From NCBI GenBank assembly GCA_002298785.1, contig DBMR01000047.1, positions 1 through 56,754 of the forward strand: DNA of 56,754 nucleotides, given 5' to 3'. The notes below the pieces were generated by a model that had not been told where the DNA came from, did not search any database, and saw only the letters and a list, made by a program, of their open reading frames with translations. Position numbers and translations under genes: made by a program. The number at the start of each line of letters is the position of its first letter. Within the stretch, counting starts at the first letter, position 1. Below are positions 36,429 to 44,742 of this stretch, in pieces. Source of the DNA: Verrucomicrobia subdivision 3 bacterium UBA693. GTDB lineage: Bacteria; Verrucomicrobiota; Verrucomicrobiia; Limisphaerales; UBA8199.

Positions 36429-37280
36429 TCACCCGGAGCTGGTATTGGCTGACCGGCGCTGGAGCCGGGACCAAGAGGCCCAGGCATCGCGCCGTCGGCT
36501 GTCCGGGGCGGGGGCGGGAGGTGGGTCTGCGGTGGAAGGTGGCAGGTTTCCTAGTCCCGGTTCCAAGCCGGAGGGCAGAGCTTGGGAGTAGGCGTCCACG
36601 GCGGCGCGGCTTTCGACCGGGGACGAGGCAGCGGAGGTATCGAGTGGGCGGTCACCACAACCATCTGGTTGGGACTCCCGCTCACGTTTGGTCGTGCCGG
36701 AAACGGCTTGGGTTGACGCTAGGCTGTCCGGCGTTTCGGCGTTGCGGTGAGAGCCATAGATTTTTTTGAGCGCCTCCTCGGGGGACGGGCCAGTCCAATA
36801 ACCGGGAGCGTCTTCTTTGCGGGGGCGGCGGGGCTCATCGCCGGTGGGCATCCCGGCGGCGAGGCGGCCCAACTTCGTAGAGAGTTCGATCACCCGGCAA
36901 ATCTGAAGGAGCGAGAACTCCCGGCGGTGCGGGTCGGAGGCCAACCGCAGCCAACGGTTAGATTCCTGAAGGACGCGCTGGGCGAGCTGGAATTCGGCGC
37001 AACGCAGTTGCTCGAAATCGGCGGTCGTGCGACTGGAGGTGGTGCGCACGAGGAGGTCCAAGGCGTCCTGCGAGGCATCGGCCAGGCGGGTCTCAAAGGC
37101 AGCGGCACGAGCCGGCCAGTTGAACTGGGCAGAGAGCCGGCGGATGGCGCCGAGCGAACGGCCGGTTAACGCGGCAACCGAGCGATGGGAGCGGCGACCC
37201 TTGAGGCGGAGGTAGCGGATGAAGGCGGTGAAATCGGCCGGGGCTTCACCGGGTTGACGTTGCCAAAGACGAGGGGTCAT
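36429..37280 (-). CDS. Helix-turn-helix protein of unknown function, part of a two-gene cassette
   Basis: With the start at ATG 37280 (MTPRLWQRQPGEAPADF) the protein has 283 residues. An N-terminal helix-turn-helix (about 25-60: HRSVAALTGRSLGAIRRLSAQFNW) precedes a helical domain (about 65-160, with repeated RLA and QRVLQESNRWLRLA segments) and a Pro/Ser-rich disordered tail. The tail continues into the second copy of a REP-like repeat, which supplies the stop codon, so the C terminus may have been extended by repeat insertion. The fold order recalls small terminase subunits of phages, but there are no other phage genes. A start at 37334 would read through a TTGAGAG repeat and is unlikely. 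Confidence 0.65.
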   Translation of the reverse strand: MTPRLWQRQPGEAPADFTAFIRYLRLKGRRSHRSVAALTGRSLGAIRRLSAQFNWPARAAAFETRLADASQDALDLLVRTTSSRTTADFEQLRCAEFQLAQRVLQESNRWLRLASDPHRREFSLLQICRVIELSTKLGRLAAGMPTGDEPRRPRKEDAPGYWTGPSPEEALKKIYGSHRNAETPDSLASTQAVSGTTKRERESQPDGCGDRPLDTSAASSPVESRAAVDAYSQALPSGLEPGLGNLPPSTADPPPAPAPDSRRRDAWASWSRLQRRSANTSSG

Positions 37281-37290
37281 ATCAGAGAGG

Positions 37291-37314
37291 AAGTTGAGAG
37301 TTGAGGGTTGAGAG
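37291..37314. repeat. TTGAGAG/TTGAGGG heptamer repeat
   Basis: About three and a half tandem copies of a degenerate 7-bp unit lie just upstream of the helix-turn-helix gene start. The same unit occurs at 40632-40659, inside the DUF481 gene, in the same orientation. Confidence 0.7.
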
Positions 37315-37459
37315 TCGGGCGCGGAGAACCGCAACCAACGCTACGAAAGAGGGACGCAGAGGGACACGGATCCCATGGAACGTCGCGAAGCAAGCGCAAA
37401 ACTTTACCGTTTCTTTACCGTTTTGAGCCATTTTTTCGGTGGTTAAGCTCTGGCACGAA

Positions 37460-37765
37460 TCAAGACGAAGGGGGTGAGGTGTCGGAGCGATCCGGGCCGG
37501 CATGGTATGCGCGCGCGATGGCAGCTTCCCATTCGGGATCGAGGGGAGCGGCGGGCAAGGGGGCACGCGCGTTTCCTGATGCCGGTGGGAACCAGTCGGG
37601 ATGCGCCTCGTGAAACCGAATCAGAGCGCACAGGCCGGCCAGTAAGCAGGATATCGGCTTACGGGGCCGTCGAGCGCAGGGACCGGGACGGGACGCAGAA
37701 GAGACGCAAGTGCGCCAGTTCAAGCGTGAGTTCCTACGGCTTCCAGACCTGGATGCGGTCGGCAT
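37460..37765 (-). CDS. Doubtful small gene or gene fragment between the two helix-turn-helix genes
   Basis: Only the second half of this frame looks like protein: LLAGLCALIRFHEAHPDWFPP, then DPEWEAAIARAYHAG. The first half (Arg/Ser-rich) overlaps the end of the neighbouring gene and looks like noncoding shadow. A real gene may start at an internal non-ATG codon, or be frameshifted, because another frame just upstream reads ELTLELAHLRLF, which is also protein-like. No ribosome site was found. Treat the limits as uncertain. Confidence 0.3.
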   Translation of the reverse strand: MPTASRSGSRRNSRLNWRTCVSSASRPGPCARRPRKPISCLLAGLCALIRFHEAHPDWFPPASGNARAPLPAAPLDPEWEAAIARAYHAGPDRSDTSPPSS

Positions 37766-38144
37766 ATTCCTCCTCGGGTATCGCGTCCACGGTGGAGACG
37801 AACTGGACCGGGCCGGCTTCGCGGCGGATTTGGCGGCGGAGGCTTTCGATATGCGACAGGAGCCTGCCGGTGGAAAGGGTGGACAGGTCGCGCTTCGCCA
37901 GTTCGGTCTCAGCGGTGTGGAGTTCCGCGCCGATGCGGCTTAAACGCTCCTCGGTGGTGTTGATGAGTTGGTTGAGGCGTTCCTCGCGCTCGATGGCGAC
38001 GAGGTTGGCGATGGTGTGCTGGTGTTTCCGACTCCACGCAATGAGCGTGGGCTTGGAGACGTTGAGCTCGGCGGCCAGGCGGGTGAACGACCAGCCCTGG
38101 ACGCGGAGGTCGATGAAACGCTGGACAGTTTTGTCGTCGTGCAT
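37734..38144 (-). CDS. Helix-turn-helix DNA-binding protein, first gene of the cassette
   Basis: This 136-residue protein begins with a clear homeodomain-like helix-turn-helix (about 5-45: VQRFIDLRVQGWSFTRLAAELNVSKPTLIAWSRKH). A long charged helix follows (about 50-110, EREERLNQLINTTEERLSRIGAELH), probably a coiled coil for oligomerisation, and a short acidic end. The ribosome site GGAAGGA lies just upstream of ATG 38144, one of the best in the window. The helix-turn-helix plus coiled coil resembles phage small terminase subunits and transposase accessory proteins. It precedes the second helix-turn-helix gene on the same strand. Confidence 0.8.
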   Translation of the reverse strand: MHDDKTVQRFIDLRVQGWSFTRLAAELNVSKPTLIAWSRKHQHTIANLVAIEREERLNQLINTTEERLSRIGAELHTAETELAKRDLSTLSTGRLLSHIESLRRQIRREAGPVQFVSTVDAIPEEEYADRIQVWKP

Positions 38145-38747
38145 GCGGTCCTTCCAGCCGGAGATTGAAGCCGGGGAACCGCCAAAAGGCGGGACACCGT
38201 AAAATCAAACCGGCAATATTTGTGGTCTGCCGAAACCGGGCAGAACCGAGGTTAAAGGTCACAGTCAAGGCGCGTGAACCGCGCATTTGACTCACACCCC
38301 TCTCCACCGGAGAAGGACCAAAAAAACTTTTGGAAGCAGCCATACGACCCGACCGGCGAGCACCGCCCGCAGATTCCGTGAGCACCGCCCACGGTCAGCC
38401 GTATCTTTGCCGGTCAACCGCCACCGCACCGCGGTGAAGTTGACTTGGGAATTTTACGCCAGGCACGGCAGAGGTCAACGGGATTTTTACATTGGTGTTC
38501 AGCCAAGCCCCGATGCCCGACTAAGAGAACGTGCTGACCGGCTGAAAAGCAGCCGGTTCCTCGGCCAGGGCTAATGGCGGAGTGCGCCCCTGTGTGATGC
38601 CTAGAAGTTGAGCGTGGGTGGGGATCGCAATCTTCAGAGCCATCGAGAAGATACCTTGACACACGGGACCGCCCTTTGATAGCACCGCACCATGCCTGGT
38701 GGACCAGAACCAGTCCTCCGCCACTCGCCCAGCGCTGATTACTTGCC
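38145..38747. other. Gene-poor stretch with REP-like hairpins
   Basis: There is no convincing gene. CCGCC-AAAA-GGCGG spans 38179-38192 and is followed by the same GGGACACC tail as the hairpin at 36337-36350. An 8-bp perfect stem, ACCGGCTG with CAGCCGGT, spans 38537-38557. The 28-nt dispersed repeat begins at 38568. A TTGACA at 38656-38661 has no acceptable -10 at standard spacing. Confidence 0.5.
38568..38595. repeat. 28-nt dispersed repeat, copy 1
   Basis: This stretch matches 56727-56754 at the right edge with one mismatch in 28 (A versus G at the sixth base). On the minus strand both copies read TQGRTPP in the same frame, so they may be remnants of one dispersed gene end. The second copy is cut by the window, so the repeat may be longer. 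Confidence 0.75.
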
Positions 38748-38804
38748 GTGCGAAACAGCAAATTTACCCCGGTATCAGTGGAAGGTCTGCAGCCTGTGTC
38801 GCTC

Positions 38805-39053
38805 ATGGGAAAGGATAAACCTGTGAAGCGACAGATCATTTCTCTCGTGGTCTCCTGCGGTGCGGCATTTCTGCCGGGCGCACTAGCGAGCCAGGCGCAA
38901 ACTGGCGAAGCTGTCGAGTGGGGCGAGGAAGTGATACCTTTGGTGCAGCCGGGGATACGGTTCAAAGCGATCGCAGCAGGCTGGCATCATAGTATGGCGC
39001 TCAAGCCTGGCGAAGGGGTGGTCGTTGCGTGGGGAGATAACTCGTGGGGCTAA
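38805..39053 (+). pseudogene. Truncated RCC1-repeat exported protein
   Basis: The frame starts at ATG 38805 or, more likely, GTG 38823, which has AAAGGA eight bases upstream. It encodes a signal peptide (KRQIISLVVSCGAAFLPGALASQAQ) and then the first blade of an RCC1/BNR-type propeller: IRFKAIAAGWHHSMALK ... VVVAWGDNSWG. At that point a TAA stop (39051-39053) occurs exactly where GQS would continue the motif. The codons after the stop read QS and then lose RCC1 character. Full-length RCC1 proteins have several such blades, so this is a broken or partially deleted gene. Confidence 0.65.
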
Positions 39054-39251
39054 CAGAGCCTCAGGCCACTTTCAAGGCCCAGCCCGACAGCTAACCTCGC
39101 CGGCGATTGGAAGGGCGATCCTCTAGAGTCCCGCCGGAGCGGAATTCCACCATTCCCCAGAGCGCCATCAGTGTTTTCGGTTTATAATTACGGTTTCGAC
39201 GAACCGGCGCCGGAACGTGGATGCGCCGCGGGCGACGGCAATTTTGTATAG

Positions 39252-39480
39252 TATTTGGGAACGAGCAAAGCCTTCGTGATCGGACGGGCATTCGCGGTTG
39301 CGGGCTACAGCTCGTTTTGGCGGATCGGCGCGATGTGTGTGCTGACGGCGCTGGTGGGGCTGAACTATATCGTGATCTGCCGCCATTATCCGGATGGCGG
39401 CGGGGTTTACGCGAGAGTGCGGCACCGCTCGGAGGTGATCTCGATTGTGGGGGCGTTCTTATTGGTGGCGGACTGGACAG
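39252..39480 (+). pseudogene. Fragment of an APC-family amino-acid permease
   Basis: The frame is open after a TAG at 39249-39251 and reads SKAFVIGRAFAVAGYSSFWRIGAMCVLTALVGLNYIVICRHYPDGGGVYA ... SIVGAFLLVADW. These are two transmembrane helices joined by the PDGGGVYA loop, typical of amino-acid/polyamine permeases. The similarity to a membrane protein stops after VADW, and there is no normal start upstream. About 75 residues remain of a protein that normally has over 400, so it is a remnant. Just downstream another frame (about 39490-39600) gives CMGAFLQKDPDKQAGLAEAHRF, a possible scrap of a further gene. Confidence 0.6.
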
Positions 39481-39621
39481 GAAACCAGGACGATGTCCAC
39501 GCTTCACTGGTGCATGGGAGCATTCTTGCAGAAGGATCCTGACAAGCAGGCGGGTCTGGCGGAAGCCCACCGGTTTATACACCAGAATCAGACCGCGCAG
39601 GCAGCGCCGAATGTTCAGTGG

Positions 39622-40953
39622 TTAGAACTTAACCCCGACTCCCAAATTGAGGCGGAAATCACTGCGCAGAGGCACGGCACCGCTAGATTGAATTTTTGGG
39701 TTTTGCAGGTAGTCCCAGACGAAGGAGACGTTAAGATCCAGATGCCGTTTGATTTCGAACTCCAGCGTGGACACCGCATGGTGGGAATACAGGCCCGCTT
39801 CCTCGCTCGTAAGGAAGAGGTTGATGGTTTCAATAAATTTTAGTTTGCGGGTGATATCGGCCCTGAAGCTGGTTTGCAGAACTCCCGCCGGGGTGGAAGC
39901 CGTGTCCGACTGACCCACCTCCACGGTTTGGAATTTGGTGTACTGGTAGCCGGGACCGCCTGTCACCTGCCACTCGAGACCGTCGCGATCAAAGATATAA
40001 TAACCAACGCCAATAGCCCCGGTCGCTTTGTGAGCGATGTTGGCTAGTTCATCCTTGTAATACTCCAGGTAGGCCGGCCGCAGGAACCACCGGCGGCTGA
40101 GGCGGATGTCGTAGAGGCCGTCGATGCGCTGATTGTTTGCGCTTTTAACTCCCTCGGCCTCGCCGTAGTTGCCGAGGTAGCTCAGGTCGATCGTGGTGGC
40201 GGGTGTGCGGCGCGCCAGTTCGGCGCTGGTGGTCAGGGTGGCTTGCCTGGTGTTGCCGGACTGCAAGCTGAGTGCAACGCTGAGGTTGCCAGACCAGAAA
40301 TCTATTTCTCGTTTTCCTCCCGGTGTAATGCCCGTCAGCTGGTCACGCGGCACCTCGACCTGCTCGGATCCAGACACCTGGACCATATCGTTAGTGATGA
40401 CAACGGTGCCGTACATCTGCTCCCGATAATTAAATTTCGTGAACATTGGATTCGCGGGATACACTTGCCGGACATCCTTGAGGTCCAGCGATAGGTCTTT
40501 AAGCTCGTCGCTGTCGAATTCGACCTTGTGTTGCTGAATGTAATAGAGGCGACCTCGGAGCCACTCGCCGGACTTGAGTTGAATCCAGTCTTCTTTGTCG
40601 TAGCCGATGGCGGGGGGAAGCCAATTAATGGCTGAGGGTTGAGAGTTGAGAGTTGAGAGCGCGCCGGTCAGGGGGCCATTGGGAATAGCGGGGGCACTAT
40701 TTGTAGCCAGCAATCGCTCATCAGCGATGGGGGGCGGTGAACGCTGGATTTCGCGGATGAACGAACGGGGAATGGTAAGATTCCCGCCCAGTTCGGAGTT
40801 GAATACCACAGAGTCAGCAGTTTCTTGAATTACCTTGCCGGTAAAGCGGTCGCCATTGGTGCCGATCAGAAAGTCGGCGCTCGCCGGCAAGACTACCCAC
40901 CAGAAGGAGAGCGTTACGCCCAGGAGAGTTTGCAGAAAGGTTGCTTTCTTCAT
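39622..40953 (-). CDS. DUF481-family outer-membrane beta-barrel protein
   Basis: The 443-residue protein has a signal peptide (about 1-26, ending ASA). An N-terminal SH3-like domain (about 27-75, IGTNGDRFTGKVIQETADSVVFNSELGG) and a second similar unit (about 120-190) precede a C-terminal DUF481 barrel (about 215-443) of alternating aromatic strands. It ends in LNLGVGVKF, with the terminal Phe typical of outer-membrane proteins. Between the two SH3-like units, about residues 98-108 (ALSTLNSQPSAIN) are encoded by a TTGAGAG-type repeat inserted in frame. It follows the lipoprotein gene by 4 bp and is the last gene of the long minus-strand run. Confidence 0.85.
   Translation of the reverse strand: MKKATFLQTLLGVTLSFWWVVLPASADFLIGTNGDRFTGKVIQETADSVVFNSELGGNLTIPRSFIREIQRSPPPIADERLLATNSAPAIPNGPLTGALSTLNSQPSAINWLPPAIGYDKEDWIQLKSGEWLRGRLYYIQQHKVEFDSDELKDLSLDLKDVRQVYPANPMFTKFNYREQMYGTVVITNDMVQVSGSEQVEVPRDQLTGITPGGKREIDFWSGNLSVALSLQSGNTRQATLTTSAELARRTPATTIDLSYLGNYGEAEGVKSANNQRIDGLYDIRLSRRWFLRPAYLEYYKDELANIAHKATGAIGVGYYIFDRDGLEWQVTGGPGYQYTKFQTVEVGQSDTASTPAGVLQTSFRADITRKLKFIETINLFLTSEEAGLYSHHAVSTLEFEIKRHLDLNVSFVWDYLQNPKIQSSGAVPLRSDFRLNLGVGVKF
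40632..40659. repeat. TTGAGAG heptamer repeat inside the DUF481 gene
   Basis: Four tandem degenerate copies of a 7-bp unit interrupt the linker of the barrel gene without breaking its frame. The same unit is found at 37291-37314. Confidence 0.7.
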
Positions 40954-40957
40954 TTGG

Positions 40958-41488
40958 TCAGGGTCCCTCTGGTTTGCCTGGCGATTCGCCGGGACTTGGG
41001 AGCTCAGATGCGACAGTCAAATCATAAAAAAGCGCTATGTGGTTTTCCACCCGTAAGAATTCGCTTGCCGCCCAAAGTGACACTTTGTCACCGATGATCC
41101 GATAGTATTTATTCCAGAGATCCAACCGGTCCTGGAGATACTGTAACCACTCCGCGGTCAACTCGTTCAATTTCAGTTCGTCTAGCGTGCCGGCTTTGTG
41201 GTGGGTGAGAAACTTATTCAGGTTTGCCAACCTGCTGTCGGTGAGGGCGCGCAGCTCCTGGTTATACTTCTTATAGATCGGCCGGAACTGCTCCTCCTGC
41301 TCAGGAGTCAGCTTCATTGCCTCCTTCAGTGTCAGAAGTCGGTCGTCGTATAAGTCGGAGTGCAGCTGCTTATAGTGGGCCCGGGCTGCCTCGGGATCGG
41401 AAAAAGTCCTCTTTCCGCCCGGCGAAGCACATCCGTTTACCAGGAGGACAACCATCAGCAGGGAACCGAAGTAAAGGCTCGGCCTCAT
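40958..41488 (-). CDS. Predicted lipoprotein, helical, 176 aa
   Basis: The signal ends in LLVNGCAS, a lipobox with Cys20. The mature part is strongly helical with a TPEQEEQFRPIYKKYNQELRAL segment that recalls the TPEQ..F motif of the Spy/CpxP family of periplasmic chaperone-like proteins. This is followed by two more helices (NELTAEWLQYLQDRLDLWNKYY and FLRVENHIALFYDL). It may be a periplasmic stress or assembly factor attached to the inner or outer membrane. It ends 4 bp before the DUF481 gene start and begins 60 bp after the larger lipoprotein gene. Confidence 0.75.
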   Translation of the reverse strand: MRPSLYFGSLLMVVLLVNGCASPGGKRTFSDPEAARAHYKQLHSDLYDDRLLTLKEAMKLTPEQEEQFRPIYKKYNQELRALTDSRLANLNKFLTHHKAGTLDELKLNELTAEWLQYLQDRLDLWNKYYRIIGDKVSLWAASEFLRVENHIALFYDLTVASELPSPGESPGKPEGP

Positions 41489-41548
41489 ATGATTTCGCTG
41501 TGTGTATGCCTGCGCGATAGCCAGAGCGGCCGTGCAAGCTTTGCCAGT

Positions 41549-42640
41549 TTACTGTGTCGGGATTGTGAGGACGGGCAGACTCTGCTTCTCCCCCGTATCC
41601 ATCAACGTGAAAAGCATCATGATGAACGCAAAGGCACGCTTGGATTTCAGATCGCTATCCTCGATCCAGAACCAACGGCCGCGGTATTCGACTGCGACGT
41701 AGGCATCGGCCGGTTTCTTCGTCGCGCTAAGAATGTGGGCCAGGCGCACCGGTGCACCACCTCCGTTACTTGCTTCGTTGAGGCCTGGCATGGCCCGACC
41801 GCCCGTCATATCCTCGGCTGGAACCTCCACTTGCGCCGCCATCAGGCCCAGGATATGCAGGAGCGAGCGGGTTTTAACGGCGACCTCACGGTCGTTGGCA
41901 GCGAGTGAGCCGGAAACCAGCTTGAATTCGGTTGCGTCAGGAGCAAGCCCGAGTAGTTGGCGCAGTTCGCGGCCTTGTGCCAGTGTTTCCTCGGAAACGT
42001 CCTTGGAGCGGATGGCAATCAGGGTGGTCTGGTGCTTTTGTTCGTCCGACTCAATGCGCAGGCTCACAGCACCGGCCGACTGGATTCGGGCCATTAGCTC
42101 CAGCACTCGGAGAAAGCGCGGCTCGGCATTCACGAAGCCGGCGGGGGATACCTCCTGATTTCTCAGGCCATTCAGGCGGGAGACGGTCGCGAATAGCATG
42201 GCATCTGCTGGCCAACCGGACTCGATGGTGGAAAACACAGATTGGGACGGAAGCGGGGTCATCAGTGCTTTGACGAACTTGTCGCCGGTCAGGGGCGTGT
42301 ATGTCACGGTGGGGCGATCAGTGAATTTGACGGCGCCTCCCATGGCGAGGCTGTTGCCCTGGACGGCACCCGCCGACGAGAGTTGCCCCCCGAGGTTGCC
42401 GGAGGTTTCCAGCGAATAACCAGCCACGATCTGCCCCACATCGACAAAGATGGGGGGGTCGAGGTAGCGCAATTTGACGATGTTGAGCAAGGTCTGGCGC
42501 TTCCAGGAGTCGGAGATGGAGCCGCTGTAATCATAGCGGTCCCGCGGAATGGTTCGCGGACCAATCGAACGACAGCCAGTGAGAGCCAGCGCGGCGAGAA
42601 GCGCGAGGGCGAGGAGGTTTTGTTTCTGCAGAGTTCTCAT
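41549..42640 (-). CDS. Predicted lipoprotein, 363 aa, unknown family
   Basis: The signal ends in ALALTGCRS, a lipobox at about Cys23. I do not recognise the family. The mature protein has conserved-looking stretches: RQTLLNIVKLRYLDPPIFVDVGQIVAGYS, VTYTPLTGDKFVKALMTPL, VSRLNGLRN, and near the end VAVEYRGRWFWIEDSDLKSKRAFAFIMMLFTLMD. The last hydrophobic run is not long enough to be certain of a membrane segment. There are no catalytic motifs. The WFWI..D..SK..F..I/L pattern recurs in uncharacterised lipoproteins of Gram-negative bacteria (inference from memory). It is 85 bp downstream of the DUF3604 gene. Confidence 0.75.
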   Translation of the reverse strand: MRTLQKQNLLALALLAALALTGCRSIGPRTIPRDRYDYSGSISDSWKRQTLLNIVKLRYLDPPIFVDVGQIVAGYSLETSGNLGGQLSSAGAVQGNSLAMGGAVKFTDRPTVTYTPLTGDKFVKALMTPLPSQSVFSTIESGWPADAMLFATVSRLNGLRNQEVSPAGFVNAEPRFLRVLELMARIQSAGAVSLRIESDEQKHQTTLIAIRSKDVSEETLAQGRELRQLLGLAPDATEFKLVSGSLAANDREVAVKTRSLLHILGLMAAQVEVPAEDMTGGRAMPGLNEASNGGGAPVRLAHILSATKKPADAYVAVEYRGRWFWIEDSDLKSKRAFAFIMMLFTLMDTGEKQSLPVLTIPTQ

Positions 42641-42725
42641 GATCCGTGTTTGGGTCCTTATTCGGCCGTGAATTCGCGGGCCGGTTCGAGCCGGACCGGC
42701 CCGCGTGGTTCGCCAACGAATCAGG

Positions 42726-44702
42726 TCACGATCCTGGTGTATACCAGATGGGTGAGGTGTACGCGCGCTCCTGGAGTTTCATTGCGGTGCCCGGGAGCGG
42801 CTTGATGCCAAACCGCTTCGCGTCGTAGGCAGTCCAACGCGGCGTGGGTATTTCGAGGACGCGAACATAGTAGAAGGCTTTTTGCTTGGCGTCGAAGTTC
42901 GGGTCTTTCCACACGGTGATCAGCTCGGGATCGCCGATGGTATTGGACCAGGTGGCGTTTTCCACGTCCACAGTGTCGCCGACGGGCGGGAGCTTGCCAT
43001 CCGCGCCGGGCTGGCGTTTGGCCGCGTCACCCCAGACAACGTCATAGATTTGCTCATGCAGTTCGCCCTTCGCATCCATCCAGCCTTTGATAATCTGGAT
43101 GCGGTCGAGATTGGCGCCGATGGGATCCTTGAGCGCAGCGACGAGGAAGGTCGGGGCCTTGCCGGCGGGCGCGGCGGTCAGATCGCCGCCCATGGGGACG
43201 CCCTTGGCATAGCCGATGGCGGCAGGCATGCGGTTCTTTGCATCGGCGGCAACGAAGTCAAAGCCGCCGAAGAAGCGGACAGCCATGCGCGGGCCGGTGG
43301 TTGCATAAACCTCGCGGCGTTGCATCGCATCGAAGATCGAGGCGCGCGTGTTCTCCTGCGCCCAAACGGCAGCATAGCCGGAGGCACTAACTTCCCAGTC
43401 CATGATGGTCACACCTGTCTTGGGGTGTTTGACGAAGGTCTTGGTCAAACGTTCCGGGCTCGGTTCCTGCGGGGTCGTCTTGCCGAAGAAGTTCTCTTCT
43501 TCCAGGGCGGCGAGCGCGTTATGCGCATCGCTGCTGCCGATCATGCCGAACTTGTAGGGGTTCGTGCCGAATTTCTCTTCGAGCTTGAGCCCGTTCTTGA
43601 GGGCGGAGCGCGCGTATTCGAATTCCAGCATGTCCTTGGTCTTGGCGCCGCTGCCATCGAGGTTGCCCTTGTCCCAGAGTTCGAAGTTCGCGAACTCGTC
43701 ATTGGGCGAGAGGTAGGGATGCGCCTCCCCGGTGCCCTTGGTCTGCGTTACTTCATAGAGACGCTCCCACTTGGCGCGCGTTTCGCAGTATTCCTTGTCG
43801 ACCTTCTTTGCGAAGGCTTCGATGATCGGGAACATCCGGCCGTTGCTCAAATTACCGTTGTGCGCAATGGTCAGCACGGGGCTGCCGGACTTCTCTTCGG
43901 CGGCCGCCATCCATTTCCAAAGGTCCTCGGGATCCTCGCTGCCCCAGGGCTTGAAGGTGACCAGAGGCACGACCAGTCTGGCTTGGGCGCCGTTCCCACG
44001 GAAGAGAATATTGCGGTGCAGGTTATTGGCCTTGTTATTCGAGGTCCATTCGAACCCGATGATGGCCGAGAATCGTCCTGGGTCATTGGCCTTCTCCGCC
44101 GCATCGATCTCGGTCTCCCAGGCGGACTTGTAGGCCGGATTCGCGGGACCATAGACCATTTCCTTGGGGAACGTCCCGGCGCCGAAGGCCATGATCATCT
44201 CAAGGGCGGCGTCAGCGCCCTTGCCCGCCTGCATCAAGTCATACCAGCGCCGCCCCTGGGGCACGGCGAGAATTTCCTGTTTTCCGGCGATGATATCGTT
44301 GATGAGCCCCATGTTGTCGGAGTGGTCTGCCACCACGAGCCAGTCAAGCGGCCGGGACAGCTTTACTCGCTGGCCGCTGGAGGCCGTGACCTCCTCGCCG
44401 CGGGCGAACCTATACGCATCGGCCGGGCCTAGGCGGCAGCCAAAAATCCCCGCATCGAAGGACAAACCCGTGTGCAGGTGGGTGTCGCCGAAGAGCGGCC
44501 GCGTGGGAAAGTTGCGGCCGGCATAGGGCGAATACGGTGGTTTCGTCGGGTGAACTTTGTCGAGCATCGCCTTGCTCGCGTCGCCGAGACACGGGTCGTT
44601 AGCCTCCCCGTCGTGTTTGGCTTCCTGCGCCATTGCTGTCAGCGCGAGGCTGCCGGTCAGGGCGGCCACAAGGGCCGCGCTATGGGTTACTCTTATTTTC
44701 AT
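42726..44702 (-). CDS. DUF3604-family exported protein
   Basis: The 658-residue protein has a signal peptide ending TAMA. It begins its domain with RPLFGDTHLHTGLSFDAG, followed by WLVVADHSDNMG and later FGMIGSSDAHNAL and IIGFEWTSN. These His/Asp clusters resemble the metal sites of PHP-type phosphoesterases, so a metal-dependent hydrolase in the periplasm is plausible. DUF3604 proteins are widespread and, as far as I know, of unproven function. It lies 40 bp after the third HupE-like gene. No Shine-Dalgarno is evident at ATG 44702. Confidence 0.9.
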   Translation of the reverse strand: MKIRVTHSAALVAALTGSLALTAMAQEAKHDGEANDPCLGDASKAMLDKVHPTKPPYSPYAGRNFPTRPLFGDTHLHTGLSFDAGIFGCRLGPADAYRFARGEEVTASSGQRVKLSRPLDWLVVADHSDNMGLINDIIAGKQEILAVPQGRRWYDLMQAGKGADAALEMIMAFGAGTFPKEMVYGPANPAYKSAWETEIDAAEKANDPGRFSAIIGFEWTSNNKANNLHRNILFRGNGAQARLVVPLVTFKPWGSEDPEDLWKWMAAAEEKSGSPVLTIAHNGNLSNGRMFPIIEAFAKKVDKEYCETRAKWERLYEVTQTKGTGEAHPYLSPNDEFANFELWDKGNLDGSGAKTKDMLEFEYARSALKNGLKLEEKFGTNPYKFGMIGSSDAHNALAALEEENFFGKTTPQEPSPERLTKTFVKHPKTGVTIMDWEVSASGYAAVWAQENTRASIFDAMQRREVYATTGPRMAVRFFGGFDFVAADAKNRMPAAIGYAKGVPMGGDLTAAPAGKAPTFLVAALKDPIGANLDRIQIIKGWMDAKGELHEQIYDVVWGDAAKRQPGADGKLPPVGDTVDVENATWSNTIGDPELITVWKDPNFDAKQKAFYYVRVLEIPTPRWTAYDAKRFGIKPLPGTAMKLQERAYTSPIWYTPGS

Positions 44703-44742
44703 ATTGTCTACACTCGTTTTATCTTTGTTGTGTTCCTAAACT

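Noticed and set aside
37282..37566. Possible minus-strand gene overlapping the TTGAGAG repeat
   Set aside because: Its C terminus is made by the heptamer repeat, it has no ribosome site and its composition is not protein-like.
38656..38661. Perfect TTGACA -35 hexamer in the fragment region
   Set aside because: No acceptable -10 hexamer lies 15 to 19 bases downstream.
42882..44432. 516-codon plus-strand frame opposite the DUF3604 gene
   Set aside because: It is exactly antisense to a gene with signal peptide and conserved metal-site motifs, and has no recognisable domain or ribosome site.
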